A stretch of 64,000 nt of DNA, from the NCBI RefSeq assembly GCF_014199445.1, contig NZ_JACIJS010000001.1:1-64000 (forward strand). The letters are read 5' to 3'. The notes below the pieces were generated by a model. That model searched no databases and was not told the DNA's origin. It was given only the letters and a program-made list of their open reading frames with translations. Positions 43,781 to 52,040 of the stretch are shown piece after piece; the stretch's first letter is position 1, and every line of letters starts with the position of its first letter. Origin of the DNA: Rubricella aquisinus. GTDB taxonomy: Bacteria > Pseudomonadota > Alphaproteobacteria > Rhodobacterales > Rhodobacteraceae. Position numbers and translations under genes: made by a program.

Positions 43781-44778
43781 GCGCGGTCCTTTGGCGCGGG
43801 CACATATCGCCCAAACCAGTCCTTCAACGGCGCAAGCACCGGATGGGACAGATCATGCTGCACATGCGCCCAGACGCGCGGCAAAAGGGCGAGGTAATGA
43901 GGCTTGCCATCCCGCTCTGACAGGCGCGCGAAAATGCCAAGGATCTTGATATTCCGCTGCGCACCAAGCCGCGCGTAATCGGCGCGGAACTGCGCGTCAT
44001 CCTGACCCGTCGCAGCGATGTAGCGGGCCAGCATGTCCTCCTGCAAGGCAGGGGTGGTGTCACGCCGGGCATCCTCCAGAAGGGAGACAAGGTCATAGGC
44101 CCGATGCCCGATCAGCGCATCCTGATAGTCCAGCAGGCCAACGCGGGCATGGCCCTCCCGGTCTGGCAACCACAGGAGGTTTTCCGCGTGAAAATCCCGC
44201 AAGACGAGCACATCGCGCCGGTCCACGGGTGCAAAAAGCTCCGCGCACAGCGCCTCGAAGTCCGCGCGGGCGGCAGCGCTCGCCGGGGCTCCCTGAAGCG
44301 GCAAATACCAGTCGAGCAGCAGGCGCAGCTCAATCATCATCGTCTCTAGGTCATAGGGCGGAGCCGCGACCAGATCAGGCGTCGCGTGCAGATCAGCGAG
44401 CAGGTCCACCGCCGCTGCGTAGAGCGTATGCTCCAATTCCGGCGCGCCCTCCAACACGCGGGCATAGATCGCGTCCCCCAAATCTTCGAGCAGGATCAGC
44501 CCCGCCGCCTCATCCGCTGCCAGAACCTTCGGCGCGCCGTAGCCCGCTTGCGCAAGGGCTGCGGAGAGTTTCAGGAATGGCCCCGGTGCGGTGGCGATAT
44601 AGGGCGGCGCGGGCGGCGGCGGCGGGTCATAGGGCGCATCCATCAGGACCGCGCGCTGGCTCTCCCGGCTCAGGCGTTCATACCGGCGGTTGGACGCGTC
44701 CCCGGCCAGCGGGCGGCGCGCGGCCATGCCCCAACCAGCCTGATCCAGAAAGCGGGTGATGAGGGCGTCGCGGGTCAT
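43777..44778 (-). CDS. amgK: Anomeric N-acetylmuramate/N-acetylglucosamine kinase (AmgK-like)
   Basis: Aminoglycoside-phosphotransferase-fold kinase, 333 residues. The catalytic loop reads LVLRDFHAENLLWLPD (near 195) and the metal-binding motif GLLDYQDALIGH (near 220). AmgK phosphorylates MurNAc or GlcNAc at C1 for MurU. It overlaps tsaE upstream and murU downstream, each by 4 bases. In Pseudomonas and Caulobacter this pathway gives intrinsic tolerance to fosfomycin, so the same can be expected here. Confidence 0.88.
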   Translation of the reverse strand: MTRDALITRFLDQAGWGMAARRPLAGDASNRRYERLSRESQRAVLMDAPYDPPPPPAPPYIATAPGPFLKLSAALAQAGYGAPKVLAADEAAGLILLEDLGDAIYARVLEGAPELEHTLYAAAVDLLADLHATPDLVAAPPYDLETMMIELRLLLDWYLPLQGAPASAAARADFEALCAELFAPVDRRDVLVLRDFHAENLLWLPDREGHARVGLLDYQDALIGHRAYDLVSLLEDARRDTTPALQEDMLARYIAATGQDDAQFRADYARLGAQRNIKILGIFARLSERDGKPHYLALLPRVWAHVQHDLSHPVLAPLKDWFGRYVPAPKDRA

Positions 44779-45296
44779 TCTGGTTGGCTTTCATGTGAGG
44801 TCAGAGTGGCCGCCATACGCTCCCATCCGCCGCCGGTCAGGTGGATGCGGGCGATGCGGCTTTCGCCCGTGGCGTCCTGCACTGGCGTGAGGGCCACATG
44901 CATGGCGCGCGACGGGGTAAGGGGCCCGAGCCGCCCGGGCCATTCGATCAGACAGATCGCCTCTGACATCGCATCCATCAGGCCCAGCTCTTCCAATTCC
45001 GAAAGATCCGCGACGCGGTAGAGGTCAAGATGCCAGATTTCGCATGTGCTTTCATAGACTTGGACGAGCGTGAAGGTGGGCGAAGGCACCTCTTCCGTCG
45101 GGCTGGTCACGGCCCGGATGAAGGCGCGCGCGAAATGGGATTTTCCCGCCCCGACCGGGCCATCGAGCAGGATCACATCGCCCGTGGATGCGACCCCCGC
45201 CGCGGCTTGGGCAAGTGCGGTTGTCGCGGCCTCATCCGGCAGCGACAGGGTGATCAGCGCGGCCTGATCCGGGGAAAGGGGTGTTTGGTCCTGCAT
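44775..45296 (-). CDS. tsaE: tRNA threonylcarbamoyladenosine biosynthesis ATPase TsaE
   Basis: TsaE works with TsaB and TsaD in the t6A modification of ANN-decoding tRNAs. It has 173 residues. Walker A is LLDGPVGAGKSHFARAFIRA (near 41-60), followed by the family's SPTFTLVQVYE and IWHLDLYRV, and later CLIEWPGRLG. The start MQDQTPLSPDQ was chosen over one 13 codons upstream. It follows the divL-like gene by 51 bases. Confidence 0.95.
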   Translation of the reverse strand: MQDQTPLSPDQAALITLSLPDEAATTALAQAAAGVASTGDVILLDGPVGAGKSHFARAFIRAVTSPTEEVPSPTFTLVQVYESTCEIWHLDLYRVADLSELEELGLMDAMSEAICLIEWPGRLGPLTPSRAMHVALTPVQDATGESRIARIHLTGGGWERMAATLTSHESQPE

Positions 45297-45347
45297 GGTG
45301 GCGGCAGCGTACTGCGCGGCGACGGGGCCATGCAACCGCTCCTGCGC

Positions 45348-47333
45348 CTAGTCGTTCAATGCGCGGGGTTCGGGTCGCGCCATGACCTCGGCGCGGGTCA
45401 GTGGCAGGCGCACGCGGATGCGCCCATTGGTCCCGGCGATGGCGGGGGTCATCTCGATCATGCCGTTCACGTCGCGCACGAACCGGTTGAGGATAGTTTC
45501 CGACACGCCGGGCGCCTCGTCTGATCCGACAGGGCCGATCAGGCCGGTGAAGCTCAGGCCCAAAACGCCATCCGCGACCATGATATCCAGCGTCAGGGTC
45601 GCCCCGGCGGTGCTGCGGGCGAGCGCGGTCAGCGTCAGGTTCGCTGCAATCGCGCGCAGTTGCACGGGCTGCGCGACTTGGATGTCGCCGGTTGGAATGT
45701 CCTTGATCATCAGCGTGACATCCGCCCCGGCGCTGAGCGCCAGCGCGTCATCCGCGATCCGTTTCAGCACGGGGGCCACCGCGCGCTGGGCTGGCGGTGA
45801 TTTGCGCAAGGACAGGGGAGCGGCGTTGCGCTCCGTCAGGCAGACCATCGTGCCGCCCTCGGGCAGTGGGGCAAGGTCGAGCCGCGCAATCGCGCCGGAA
45901 TGGGTGACGATATTGTCGTGCCGTGGGGCGCGGTCCGCGACACCATCCGTGGCAAAGCGGACCATGCGGTCCCATGCCGGGGCAGAGCCGAACCGGGTCG
46001 CCCAAACCTTCGCGCTGGTATGCACGCCCATGGGCGGGGCATCGGCGTCCTCGGCAAAGGTGCTCATCACCTGCATGCCGCTTGCGTCGAAAATCGCGAT
46101 CTGTGCGGGCATCCGTTCCAGCGCGGTTTCGCGCATCGCGAGCGCGCCGCTATATTTCTGCTCAAGCCCGATCGCTGTGGTGATGTCCTCGAACAGGAAC
46201 GCCAGCGCGCCCTGCGGATGGGGTCGGCCCGTGACCCGCAATGCTTGCCCGTTGGGAAGGTGCCATATCTCGCAATAACGCTCCTCCTCCGCGGCCCGCT
46301 CCATGGAGGTGAACTGCTCCCGCCAGCCTTTGAAATCGGTCTGTTCGGGAATGATCCGGCGCTCTCGCAACTGATCGAGAAATGCGCGCAGCGTTGGCCT
46401 GCCGGCCAGCCACGCGGGCTCTAGCCCGATATGATCGGACAGGGCCGGGTTAAACAGGCCAAGCGTCCGGTCCGCATCGAAAATCGCGAGCCCGATGGGC
46501 AGATGGGCGAAGGTCTCCGTCAGGGTTTCCAAAAACCGCGATAGCGCCTGTTCAGCCCGCATCACGTCATTCATAGAGCGCGCGACAAACAGCGCACCGT
46601 CGCCCCGATCAGGATGGGCCGTCACCTCATACCATGTCGGCTCATGGGAGGGATGCTGGGTCAGGGTGATGCGCGTTGGCGGATCGCCCGGCGTGATCGC
46701 CTTTTCCTTGAGGGCCGTTTGCAGATCGGCAATGAGCGACAGACGGTCCGCACGCTCCGCCGTGTTTGTCCATGTTTGCGTGCCTTTCTCATCCATCCGC
46801 CATGCGAGCACCGGCACCGCTTCAACCGCCTCAGACAGCGCGCGGCTGGCGCGGCTGTCATCGGCGATCCGACGCGCCAGCGCCTCCTCCCGCCGGACGC
46901 GGGCGGTCACATCGCGCACGCTCAACACCGCGCGTAGGCCAGACAGGTTGCCATCGAACCGCATCACATGCCCAGCGCGCGAGGCGGACTCCACGCTGAA
47001 AGCAACACCATCCGTCACCAGCCTTTGCAGGGCGGAAAACAGCGGCTCCGGCTCCTCAAGGTCGAACACGGCAACACATTCAACCACGTCCATCTGCGGC
47101 ATCAGAGACAGCGCCATCGCCGCATCATTCGCGCTGCCAATCCGGGTGCCATCAAACACAACTGTTGCAAAGGGGGAGAGGACAGGCAGGTCAGGCATGG
47201 GGTGGAGTGCTGCGCGCGGACGGGCAAAGGCCAACATCGTAACAGCCAGCAGCGTCACTCCCGCCGCAACAGAAACAGCACCGATATGATCCGCGACAAA
47301 GACGGGGGCGGACGATAAATGGTCGAAGAGCAT
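45348..47333 (-). CDS. divL: Multi-PAS pseudokinase, DivL-like
   Basis: 661 residues: one transmembrane helix (about 19-36), then three or four PAS-like modules (about 55-145, 165-260, 270-385, 400-500), then a decayed ATPase-like end (about 515-645) with an N-box-like LRAIAANLTLTALARS but no His or Tyr phosphoacceptor helix and no proper G boxes. In Rhodobacterales the cell-cycle regulator DivL is known in a form without working kinase domains. The neighbour tsaE and a perfect CtrA box upstream support DivL, which acts on the CckA-ChpT-CtrA pathway. SD is GGAAGGA. The name is inferred from architecture and context. Confidence 0.7.
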   Translation of the reverse strand: MLFDHLSSAPVFVADHIGAVSVAAGVTLLAVTMLAFARPRAALHPMPDLPVLSPFATVVFDGTRIGSANDAAMALSLMPQMDVVECVAVFDLEEPEPLFSALQRLVTDGVAFSVESASRAGHVMRFDGNLSGLRAVLSVRDVTARVRREEALARRIADDSRASRALSEAVEAVPVLAWRMDEKGTQTWTNTAERADRLSLIADLQTALKEKAITPGDPPTRITLTQHPSHEPTWYEVTAHPDRGDGALFVARSMNDVMRAEQALSRFLETLTETFAHLPIGLAIFDADRTLGLFNPALSDHIGLEPAWLAGRPTLRAFLDQLRERRIIPEQTDFKGWREQFTSMERAAEEERYCEIWHLPNGQALRVTGRPHPQGALAFLFEDITTAIGLEQKYSGALAMRETALERMPAQIAIFDASGMQVMSTFAEDADAPPMGVHTSAKVWATRFGSAPAWDRMVRFATDGVADRAPRHDNIVTHSGAIARLDLAPLPEGGTMVCLTERNAAPLSLRKSPPAQRAVAPVLKRIADDALALSAGADVTLMIKDIPTGDIQVAQPVQLRAIAANLTLTALARSTAGATLTLDIMVADGVLGLSFTGLIGPVGSDEAPGVSETILNRFVRDVNGMIEMTPAIAGTNGRIRVRLPLTRAEVMARPEPRALND

Positions 47334-47345
47334 TTTATTATCCTT

Positions 47346-47361
47346 CCATGACCAGTCATGG
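47346..47361. promoter_or_regulatory. 16-base dyad upstream of the divL-like gene
   Basis: CCATGACCAGTCATGG is a 7-bp inverted repeat with a 2-base centre, ending 12 bases before the start codon, next to the SD. It overlaps another palindrome, CATGGCCATG (47357-47366). The tight spacer suits a dimeric DNA-binding protein rather than an RNA hairpin. The binder is unknown. Confidence 0.45.
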
Positions 47362-47388
47362 CCATGAAATATAATTACGCCTCAAACA

Positions 47389-47404
47389 TTAACTGACAGT
47401 TAAC
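47389..47404. promoter_or_regulatory. Predicted CtrA binding site (TTAA-N7-TTAAC)
   Basis: TTAACTGACAGTTAAC matches the CtrA consensus exactly: two TTAA half-sites 7 bases apart with the trailing C. It is also a perfect 7-bp palindrome about one base. It lies 55 bases upstream of the divL-like start in an AT-rich island between regB and that gene. No second perfect TTAA-N7-TTAA was noticed in the window. Confidence 0.65.
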
Positions 47405-47428
47405 ACTCAGATTTCAAAGTAAAACTCT

Positions 47429-48874
47429 TTACGATGATACCCGTGGATTCAGCCCCAATGGCCCCCGCGCCTGACCGGAGCTGGCCTCAATCGTGGCGCG
47501 CCGCCAGACCCCTTCGACCAGCGCGCCGGAGGGCCGGGCATATTCGGCGGCGACCGTGCTGGGGCGTTTGCGCGCGCCGCTGCTGGCATTCGTGAAGGTA
47601 AGGGACGCGCCGCTCCGCTCCAGCAATGTCTTGGCAATAAAAAGGCCCAAGCCCATGCCCTCATATCCGGGCCGTCGCGGATCGGCGCCCCGCGCACCGC
47701 GCCGCCGCACGAACGGATCCCCGATCCGCCCGATCATATCCGCCGGATAGCCCGGACCATCATCCCCCACCGCGATCCGAATGGCGGTTTCGTCCCAATC
47801 CACGTCGATCCAGACGGTCGTTTCGGCGAAATCCACCGCGTTTTGAATGAGGTTGCGCAACCCATGAAGCAATTCAGGCTTGCGAACGACAACAGGCTGA
47901 TCTGGCACGTCGCTCAAATCAGTGCTGCCATCCACGCGCAGGATCAGGCGCTTGCCCCGGTCGGCATGGGGTTCGGCGGCTTCTTCCACCATCGCGGACA
48001 CTGGCGCATAGCGCAGATGCGTGTCCTCTTTCCCGGCACGGCCCATATCCTTGAGGATTTCGCGGCACCGGTCGGTCTGCTCCCGGATAAGGGCGATGTC
48101 CTCGCGCACATGGTCGGGCACATCGAGGGTTGAGATATCATCCTCCAGTTCCGCCGCCGTCAGCTTGATCGTGGCAAGAGGGGTGCCAAGCTCATGGGCC
48201 GCCGCCGCCACCACACCACCCAGCGCGGAGAGCCGCTGCTCCCGCGCCAGCGCCATCTGCGTTGCCAACAGCGCCTGGTTCATCGAGAAAGTCTCGACCG
48301 TCACACGCCGCGCATACATCCCCAGAAAAATGGCGGAGATCAGCACCGCACACCACATCCCCAGCATATAGATGCTCGGCAACATCAAGACCGTCCCGTC
48401 CTTGAACACCAGAGGCTGGAACCAGATCGTCAGCAGCGTCGTCAGCATCACCGCCACCAGCCCCAGCCCGACCGTCGCGCGCAGCGTCAGAGCGGTCGCG
48501 GAAATCACCACGGGCGCAATGATCAGCATCACGAAGGGATTGGTGATCCCCCCCGTCAGGAACAACAGCGCACCGAGTTGCATCAGATCGAACAGCAGCA
48601 TCAGCGTGGTCGCGTTTTCACTCAGCCGTCGGGTATCGGGCAGGATCAACTGTGCCACGATGTTGAAACTGACCGACAGCAGAATGACGAACAGCACATG
48701 GTCGAGCCGCAGGGCAATGTCGAACAGGTAGTATGCCAACAACACCGCCGTGATCTGCCCCACCGCCGCCAGCCAGCGCAGCGTCAGCAAGGTGCCGAGC
48801 CGCACCCAATCGCTGCGCGCATCCTTGGCAAACAGGGTCTGCCGGTCGGTGTTGGGCGGGACGATGTCGGTCAT
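47429..48874 (-). CDS. regB: Redox-responsive sensor histidine kinase RegB/PrrB
   Basis: RegB senses membrane redox state and phosphorylates RegA to induce photosynthesis, respiration and nitrogen genes. It has 481 residues with six transmembrane helices (to about 190). The fully conserved quinone-site heptapeptide GGITNPF is at 108-114. The H-box [15 protein letters not shown] has His227, and the redox-active Cys is at about 270 (QTDRCREIL). The ATPase domain follows ([28 protein letters not shown]). It overlaps mgsA by ATGA. The usual neighbours senC and regA are not here. Confidence 0.93.
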   Translation of the reverse strand: MTDIVPPNTDRQTLFAKDARSDWVRLGTLLTLRWLAAVGQITAVLLAYYLFDIALRLDHVLFVILLSVSFNIVAQLILPDTRRLSENATTLMLLFDLMQLGALLFLTGGITNPFVMLIIAPVVISATALTLRATVGLGLVAVMLTTLLTIWFQPLVFKDGTVLMLPSIYMLGMWCAVLISAIFLGMYARRVTVETFSMNQALLATQMALAREQRLSALGGVVAAAAHELGTPLATIKLTAAELEDDISTLDVPDHVREDIALIREQTDRCREILKDMGRAGKEDTHLRYAPVSAMVEEAAEPHADRGKRLILRVDGSTDLSDVPDQPVVVRKPELLHGLRNLIQNAVDFAETTVWIDVDWDETAIRIAVGDDGPGYPADMIGRIGDPFVRRRGARGADPRRPGYEGMGLGLFIAKTLLERSGASLTFTNASSGARKRPSTVAAEYARPSGALVEGVWRRATIEASSGQARGPLGLNPRVSS

Positions 48875-49266
48875 GCGCCCTCGGCCCGCGACAACCCTTC
48901 AAGCACCAGCGTCGCCGTCGATTGGCTGCACGCCATCGGCAGGTCATAGACGGTGGCGAGCCGGGTCAGCGCCTTGACATCAACGTCATGCGGCATGGGC
49001 GAGAGCGGATCGGTGAAAAAGATCAACGCATCCAGCGCCCCCTCCGCGATCATCGCGCCGATCTGCTGATCCCCGCCCAGCGGCCCGCTTTTCAGACGAC
49101 GGATGGACAGGTCCGGCAGCGCGTCCTGCAAGCGCCCACCGGTCGTGCCGGTGGCCACGATCTGCGCATCACGCAACAGCGGCTCATGATGGCGCGCCCA
49201 GGCCACAAGGTCATCTTTCCGTTGGTCATGGGCAACTAGGGCGAGCCGCAGGGTCTGGTCTGTCAT
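48871..49266 (-). CDS. mgsA: Methylglyoxal synthase
   Basis: Converts dihydroxyacetone phosphate to methylglyoxal, an overflow route when phosphate is short. It has 131 residues. The signatures are [25 protein letters not shown] (Asp66, equivalent to catalytic Asp71 of E. coli) and [18 protein letters not shown]. It stands between cycA and regB, overlapping regB by 4 bases, so it is translated with the redox kinase. Confidence 0.94.
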   Translation of the reverse strand: MTDQTLRLALVAHDQRKDDLVAWARHHEPLLRDAQIVATGTTGGRLQDALPDLSIRRLKSGPLGGDQQIGAMIAEGALDALIFFTDPLSPMPHDVDVKALTRLATVYDLPMACSQSTATLVLEGLSRAEGA

Positions 49267-49315
49267 GAGGGATCATCTCCGAATTTGACGCGCACTATAC
49301 CAGCCGCACCCCGCA

Positions 49316-49349
49316 CGAAAAGACCCGCCCCGATGGAAACCGGGGCGGG
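49316..49349 (-). terminator. Rho-independent terminator after cycA
   Basis: CCCGCCCCG (49324-49332) pairs with 49341-49349 around an 8-base loop, with TCTTTTCG following on the minus strand. It starts 23 bases past the cycA stop and separates cycA from mgsA-regB. Confidence 0.8.
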
Positions 49350-49371
49350 CCTGAAAAACCATGAATGGCTG

Positions 49372-49797
49372 TTACTGGGAGAAGGTCGCGAGGAACGCGG
49401 CCATGTCCTCCGCGCCATTGCGCATCCGATAGGACATGCGCGACCGTGCGTTGTTGTCCCCGGTGAATTCCCGCAGGAACCCGGTCGGATCTTCCAGATA
49501 GGCCACAATGTTGGTCTCATCCCAGACGAGCCCCTGCTCCCCTGCCGCAACAAGGTCCGGGCCATAGCGGAAATCTTCGACCGTGCCGGCCTGACGACCG
49601 ATCACACCGTAAAGGTTCGGGCCTTGACGCCCGGCGCGACCTGCGAGGGTTTCACCCGCCTCGTTTTGCACCACATGGCAGGACTGGCACTGGCGAAACT
49701 GCGCCTCGCCTTCCGCCGCGTCGCCCATCGCAAACGCCTGGCCCGTGCTCATCAGCGCCATTGCGCCCGCGATCATCCCCATTTTCGTAAAGGTCAT
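49372..49797 (-). CDS. cycA: Cytochrome c2
   Basis: Soluble periplasmic electron carrier between the bc1 complex and the photosynthetic reaction centre (also cytochrome oxidase). It has 141 residues with a signal peptide cut after AFA (about residue 23) before MGDAAEGEAQF. Haem is bound at CQSCH. The sixth ligand Met lies in RMSYRMRNG near the end. GPNLYGVIGRQAG, the class I core, matches Rhodobacter cytochrome c2. SD is AAGGGAG. It has its own terminator and follows hemA at the end of the photosynthesis block. Confidence 0.94.
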   Translation of the reverse strand: MTFTKMGMIAGAMALMSTGQAFAMGDAAEGEAQFRQCQSCHVVQNEAGETLAGRAGRQGPNLYGVIGRQAGTVEDFRYGPDLVAAGEQGLVWDETNIVAYLEDPTGFLREFTGDNNARSRMSYRMRNGAEDMAAFLATFSQ

Positions 49798-49895
49798 CTT
49801 GTACTCCCTTGGTCGTCCAGCGGGACATGCCCCCGCAATTTTGTTGCCGCCTCATAGGTAGGGCAAGGATGCGCGATGTCTAATCCACAATGCAA

Positions 49896-49939
49896 GAAAG
49901 TAAAACGAAAGGGGCGCGCCGCTCATCCTGGCACGCCCC
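49896..49939 (-). terminator. Terminator of the bch-puh-hemA superoperon
   Basis: GGGGCGTGCC pairs with GGCGCGCCCC (49911-49920 and 49930-49939, one G-U pair) around a 9-base loop. It is followed on the minus strand by TTTCGTTTTACTTTC. It lies 58 bases past the hemA stop and about 100 bases before cycA. Confidence 0.8.
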
Positions 49940-49942
49940 CCC

Positions 49943-49979
49943 CGTTTCTTTTTTCCCCAAATACCTCCCGCCGGAGGCA
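49943..49979 (-). repeat. Short CCTCCGGCGGGAGG element after hemA
   Basis: On the minus strand GCCTCCGGCGGGAGG is followed by TATTTGGGG, an A run and a run of G just past hemA. From memory, very similar strings recur at gene 3' ends across Rhodobacteraceae. Only one copy is visible here. Confidence 0.4.
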
Positions 49980-49997
49980 GCGGCGCGCAGCGACGCT

Positions 49998-51212
49998 TCA
50001 GGCCACGGCGCGCGCCAGCGCACATTGCGACCACAGCGTGCCAAGGGCGGCGACGAGGTAGTCGATATCGGCTTCGGTGTGCAGCGGCGTCGGGGTGAAG
50101 CGCAACCGCTCCGTCCCTTTGGGCACGGTGGGATAGTTGATGGGCTGCACATAGATGCCGAAATCCTGCATCAGGATATCGCTGATCTGTTTGCATTTGA
50201 CCGGGTCTTTCACCATCACCGGCACGATATGGGATGGGTTCGGCAGATGCGGAATGCCCGCCGCATCGAGCTTCGCGCGCAATTGCGCGACCCGCTCCCG
50301 CTGAAGCATCCGCTCGCTATCCGACTGCTTAAGATGCTTGATCGACGCGGTGGCCCCTGCCGCGACCGCAGGCGGGATCGCGGTGGTAAAGATAAAGCCG
50401 GACGCGAACGACCGGACGAAATCAATCAAGTTGCGCGATCCGGTGATATAGCCCCCCATCACGCCATAGGCTTTGCCAAGCGTACCTTCGATCAGGGTGA
50501 TACGGTCCATCAGCCCCTCTTGCTCCGCGATGCCAGCGCCGCGCGGACCGTACAGGCCCACGGCGTGGACTTCATCAAGGTAGGTCATCGCGCCATGCTT
50601 TTCCGCGACCTCGACGATTTCGCGGATCGGGGCGATGTCACCGTCCATGGAATAGACGCTCTCAAAGGCCACGATCTTGGTCGCGTTGGCGGGCAGGTCG
50701 CTGAGCACGCGGTCCAGATCCTCAGGGTCGTTATGCTTCCAGATCGCCTTGGGGCATTTCGCGTGACGCATCCCTTCGATCATGGAGGCATGGTTGAGTG
50801 CATCCGACACGATCACCGCGTTGGGCAGGCGCGCGCCAAGCGTCGAAAGGCTTGCCCAGTTCGACACATATCCAGAAGTAAAGATAAGGGCCGCGTCCTT
50901 GCCATGCAGATCGGCAAGCTCTTCTTCCAGTTTCACATGATAGTGGTTGGTGCCGGAAATGTTCCGCGTGCCACCCGCACCCGCGCCGCATTTGTCGAGC
51001 GTCTCGTGCATCGCATTGAGGACGTCCTGATGCTGGCCCATGCCAAGGTAATCGTTGGAGCACCACACGGTCACGTCACGCTTTGCGCCATCGCCGTGGT
51101 TCTTTGCCTTTGGAAAGCCGCCGCAATGCCGTTCAAGATGGGCAAACACCCGGTAGTTGCCCTCATTGCGCAGCGTATCCAACTGCTCGGCAAACAACTT
51201 TTCAAAGTCCAT
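49998..51212 (-). CDS. hemA: 5-aminolevulinate synthase
   Basis: PLP enzyme that condenses glycine and succinyl-CoA, the first step of haem and bacteriochlorophyll synthesis in alphaproteobacteria. It has 404 residues from ATG 51212 (AAGGACG upstream). The glycine-rich [17 protein letters not shown], the PLP-binding [15 protein letters not shown] and the lysine motif [14 protein letters not shown] (Lys near 248) are intact. It follows puhE by 23 bases at the end of the superoperon. A second ALA synthase elsewhere is common in this group. Confidence 0.97.
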   Translation of the reverse strand: MDFEKLFAEQLDTLRNEGNYRVFAHLERHCGGFPKAKNHGDGAKRDVTVWCSNDYLGMGQHQDVLNAMHETLDKCGAGAGGTRNISGTNHYHVKLEEELADLHGKDAALIFTSGYVSNWASLSTLGARLPNAVIVSDALNHASMIEGMRHAKCPKAIWKHNDPEDLDRVLSDLPANATKIVAFESVYSMDGDIAPIREIVEVAEKHGAMTYLDEVHAVGLYGPRGAGIAEQEGLMDRITLIEGTLGKAYGVMGGYITGSRNLIDFVRSFASGFIFTTAIPPAVAAGATASIKHLKQSDSERMLQRERVAQLRAKLDAAGIPHLPNPSHIVPVMVKDPVKCKQISDILMQDFGIYVQPINYPTVPKGTERLRFTPTPLHTEADIDYLVAALGTLWSQCALARAVA

Positions 51213-51235
51213 CGCGATCGTCCTTCTTATCGTAC

Positions 51236-52039
51236 CTAGCCTTGTGGCGTCAGGTCTTGTCGGGCCTTGGGGCCTCTGGGTTTTCTTTCCGTAATCAGCC
51301 ACCGCCACAGTGCCGCATCGGGCAGGCGGATGACCATAAACCAGTGCTCTATGAGCGCCAGTGCCGTCAGTGTCGCAAGTAACACGAATCCCGTACTCGC
51401 AATTTGATCTGCGTCATGCGCAAGCGCACGTTCGACAAAACACCCCACAGCGAAGGTAAGTAGGCTGACACTCACCGGAAAAAACCGGTTCATGGTTGCG
51501 ACATTAAAGTAGCTCTCTAGGTGTTTGATCGGGGCAGGCAGAAACTCGACATTGATGTTGGGCACACCCAAAAACAGGTTCAGCTTGGCCGAGATGCGGG
51601 CGAAAAACAGCACCGCGAATGTGTAAAGCCCGACCGAATTTTCCGCAGGCCCGCTCAGGATGATGAGCGTCGCCATGGCCAGCACAAGGGCCGTCTCATG
51701 ATGGGAGATGGCGCGCAGGGCGCGGCCGAACCGCTCAAACCACCCTGCCCCTTCTGGGCAGGGGCGGCGATCTGGGCCAGTGATCACCCCCGTCAGAAAC
51801 GCCATTTCAATCCATCCCCACACCCCAAGCGCGGAGACAAATCCGATATAGACATGGGTGAGGTCCGACACCCGGCCGGACCACACAACGCCAAACACTG
51901 CGAGAGCAAGCAGTGGCACTGAGAACACCACCAGCCCCTGATACCCGTCCTTGATCCGTCCCGCGCGGTTGACCGCAAACAGGATGATCCCGGTGGAAAA
52001 CCACCACAGGAACAGGGTTATCAGGATGGCTGACAGCAT
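51236..52039 (-). CDS. puhE: Photosynthetic complex assembly protein PuhE
   Basis: Integral membrane protein of 267 residues with about seven transmembrane helices (first [18 protein letters not shown]). The family core is [17 protein letters not shown] with [12 protein letters not shown]. In Rhodobacter capsulatus loss of PuhE affects reaction-centre and LH1 levels. The start [13 protein letters not shown] is 1 base after the acsF stop, so the two are coupled. The frame is open 30 codons further, without family support. Confidence 0.92.
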   Translation of the reverse strand: MLSAILITLFLWWFSTGIILFAVNRAGRIKDGYQGLVVFSVPLLALAVFGVVWSGRVSDLTHVYIGFVSALGVWGWIEMAFLTGVITGPDRRPCPEGAGWFERFGRALRAISHHETALVLAMATLIILSGPAENSVGLYTFAVLFFARISAKLNLFLGVPNINVEFLPAPIKHLESYFNVATMNRFFPVSVSLLTFAVGCFVERALAHDADQIASTGFVLLATLTALALIEHWFMVIRLPDAALWRWLITERKPRGPKARQDLTPQG

Positions 52040-52040
52040 A

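Noticed and set aside
49798-49997. PpsR (TGT-N12-ACA) or FNR-type operator before cycA
   Set aside because: Only a TGT-N7-ACA word was found, with the wrong spacing.
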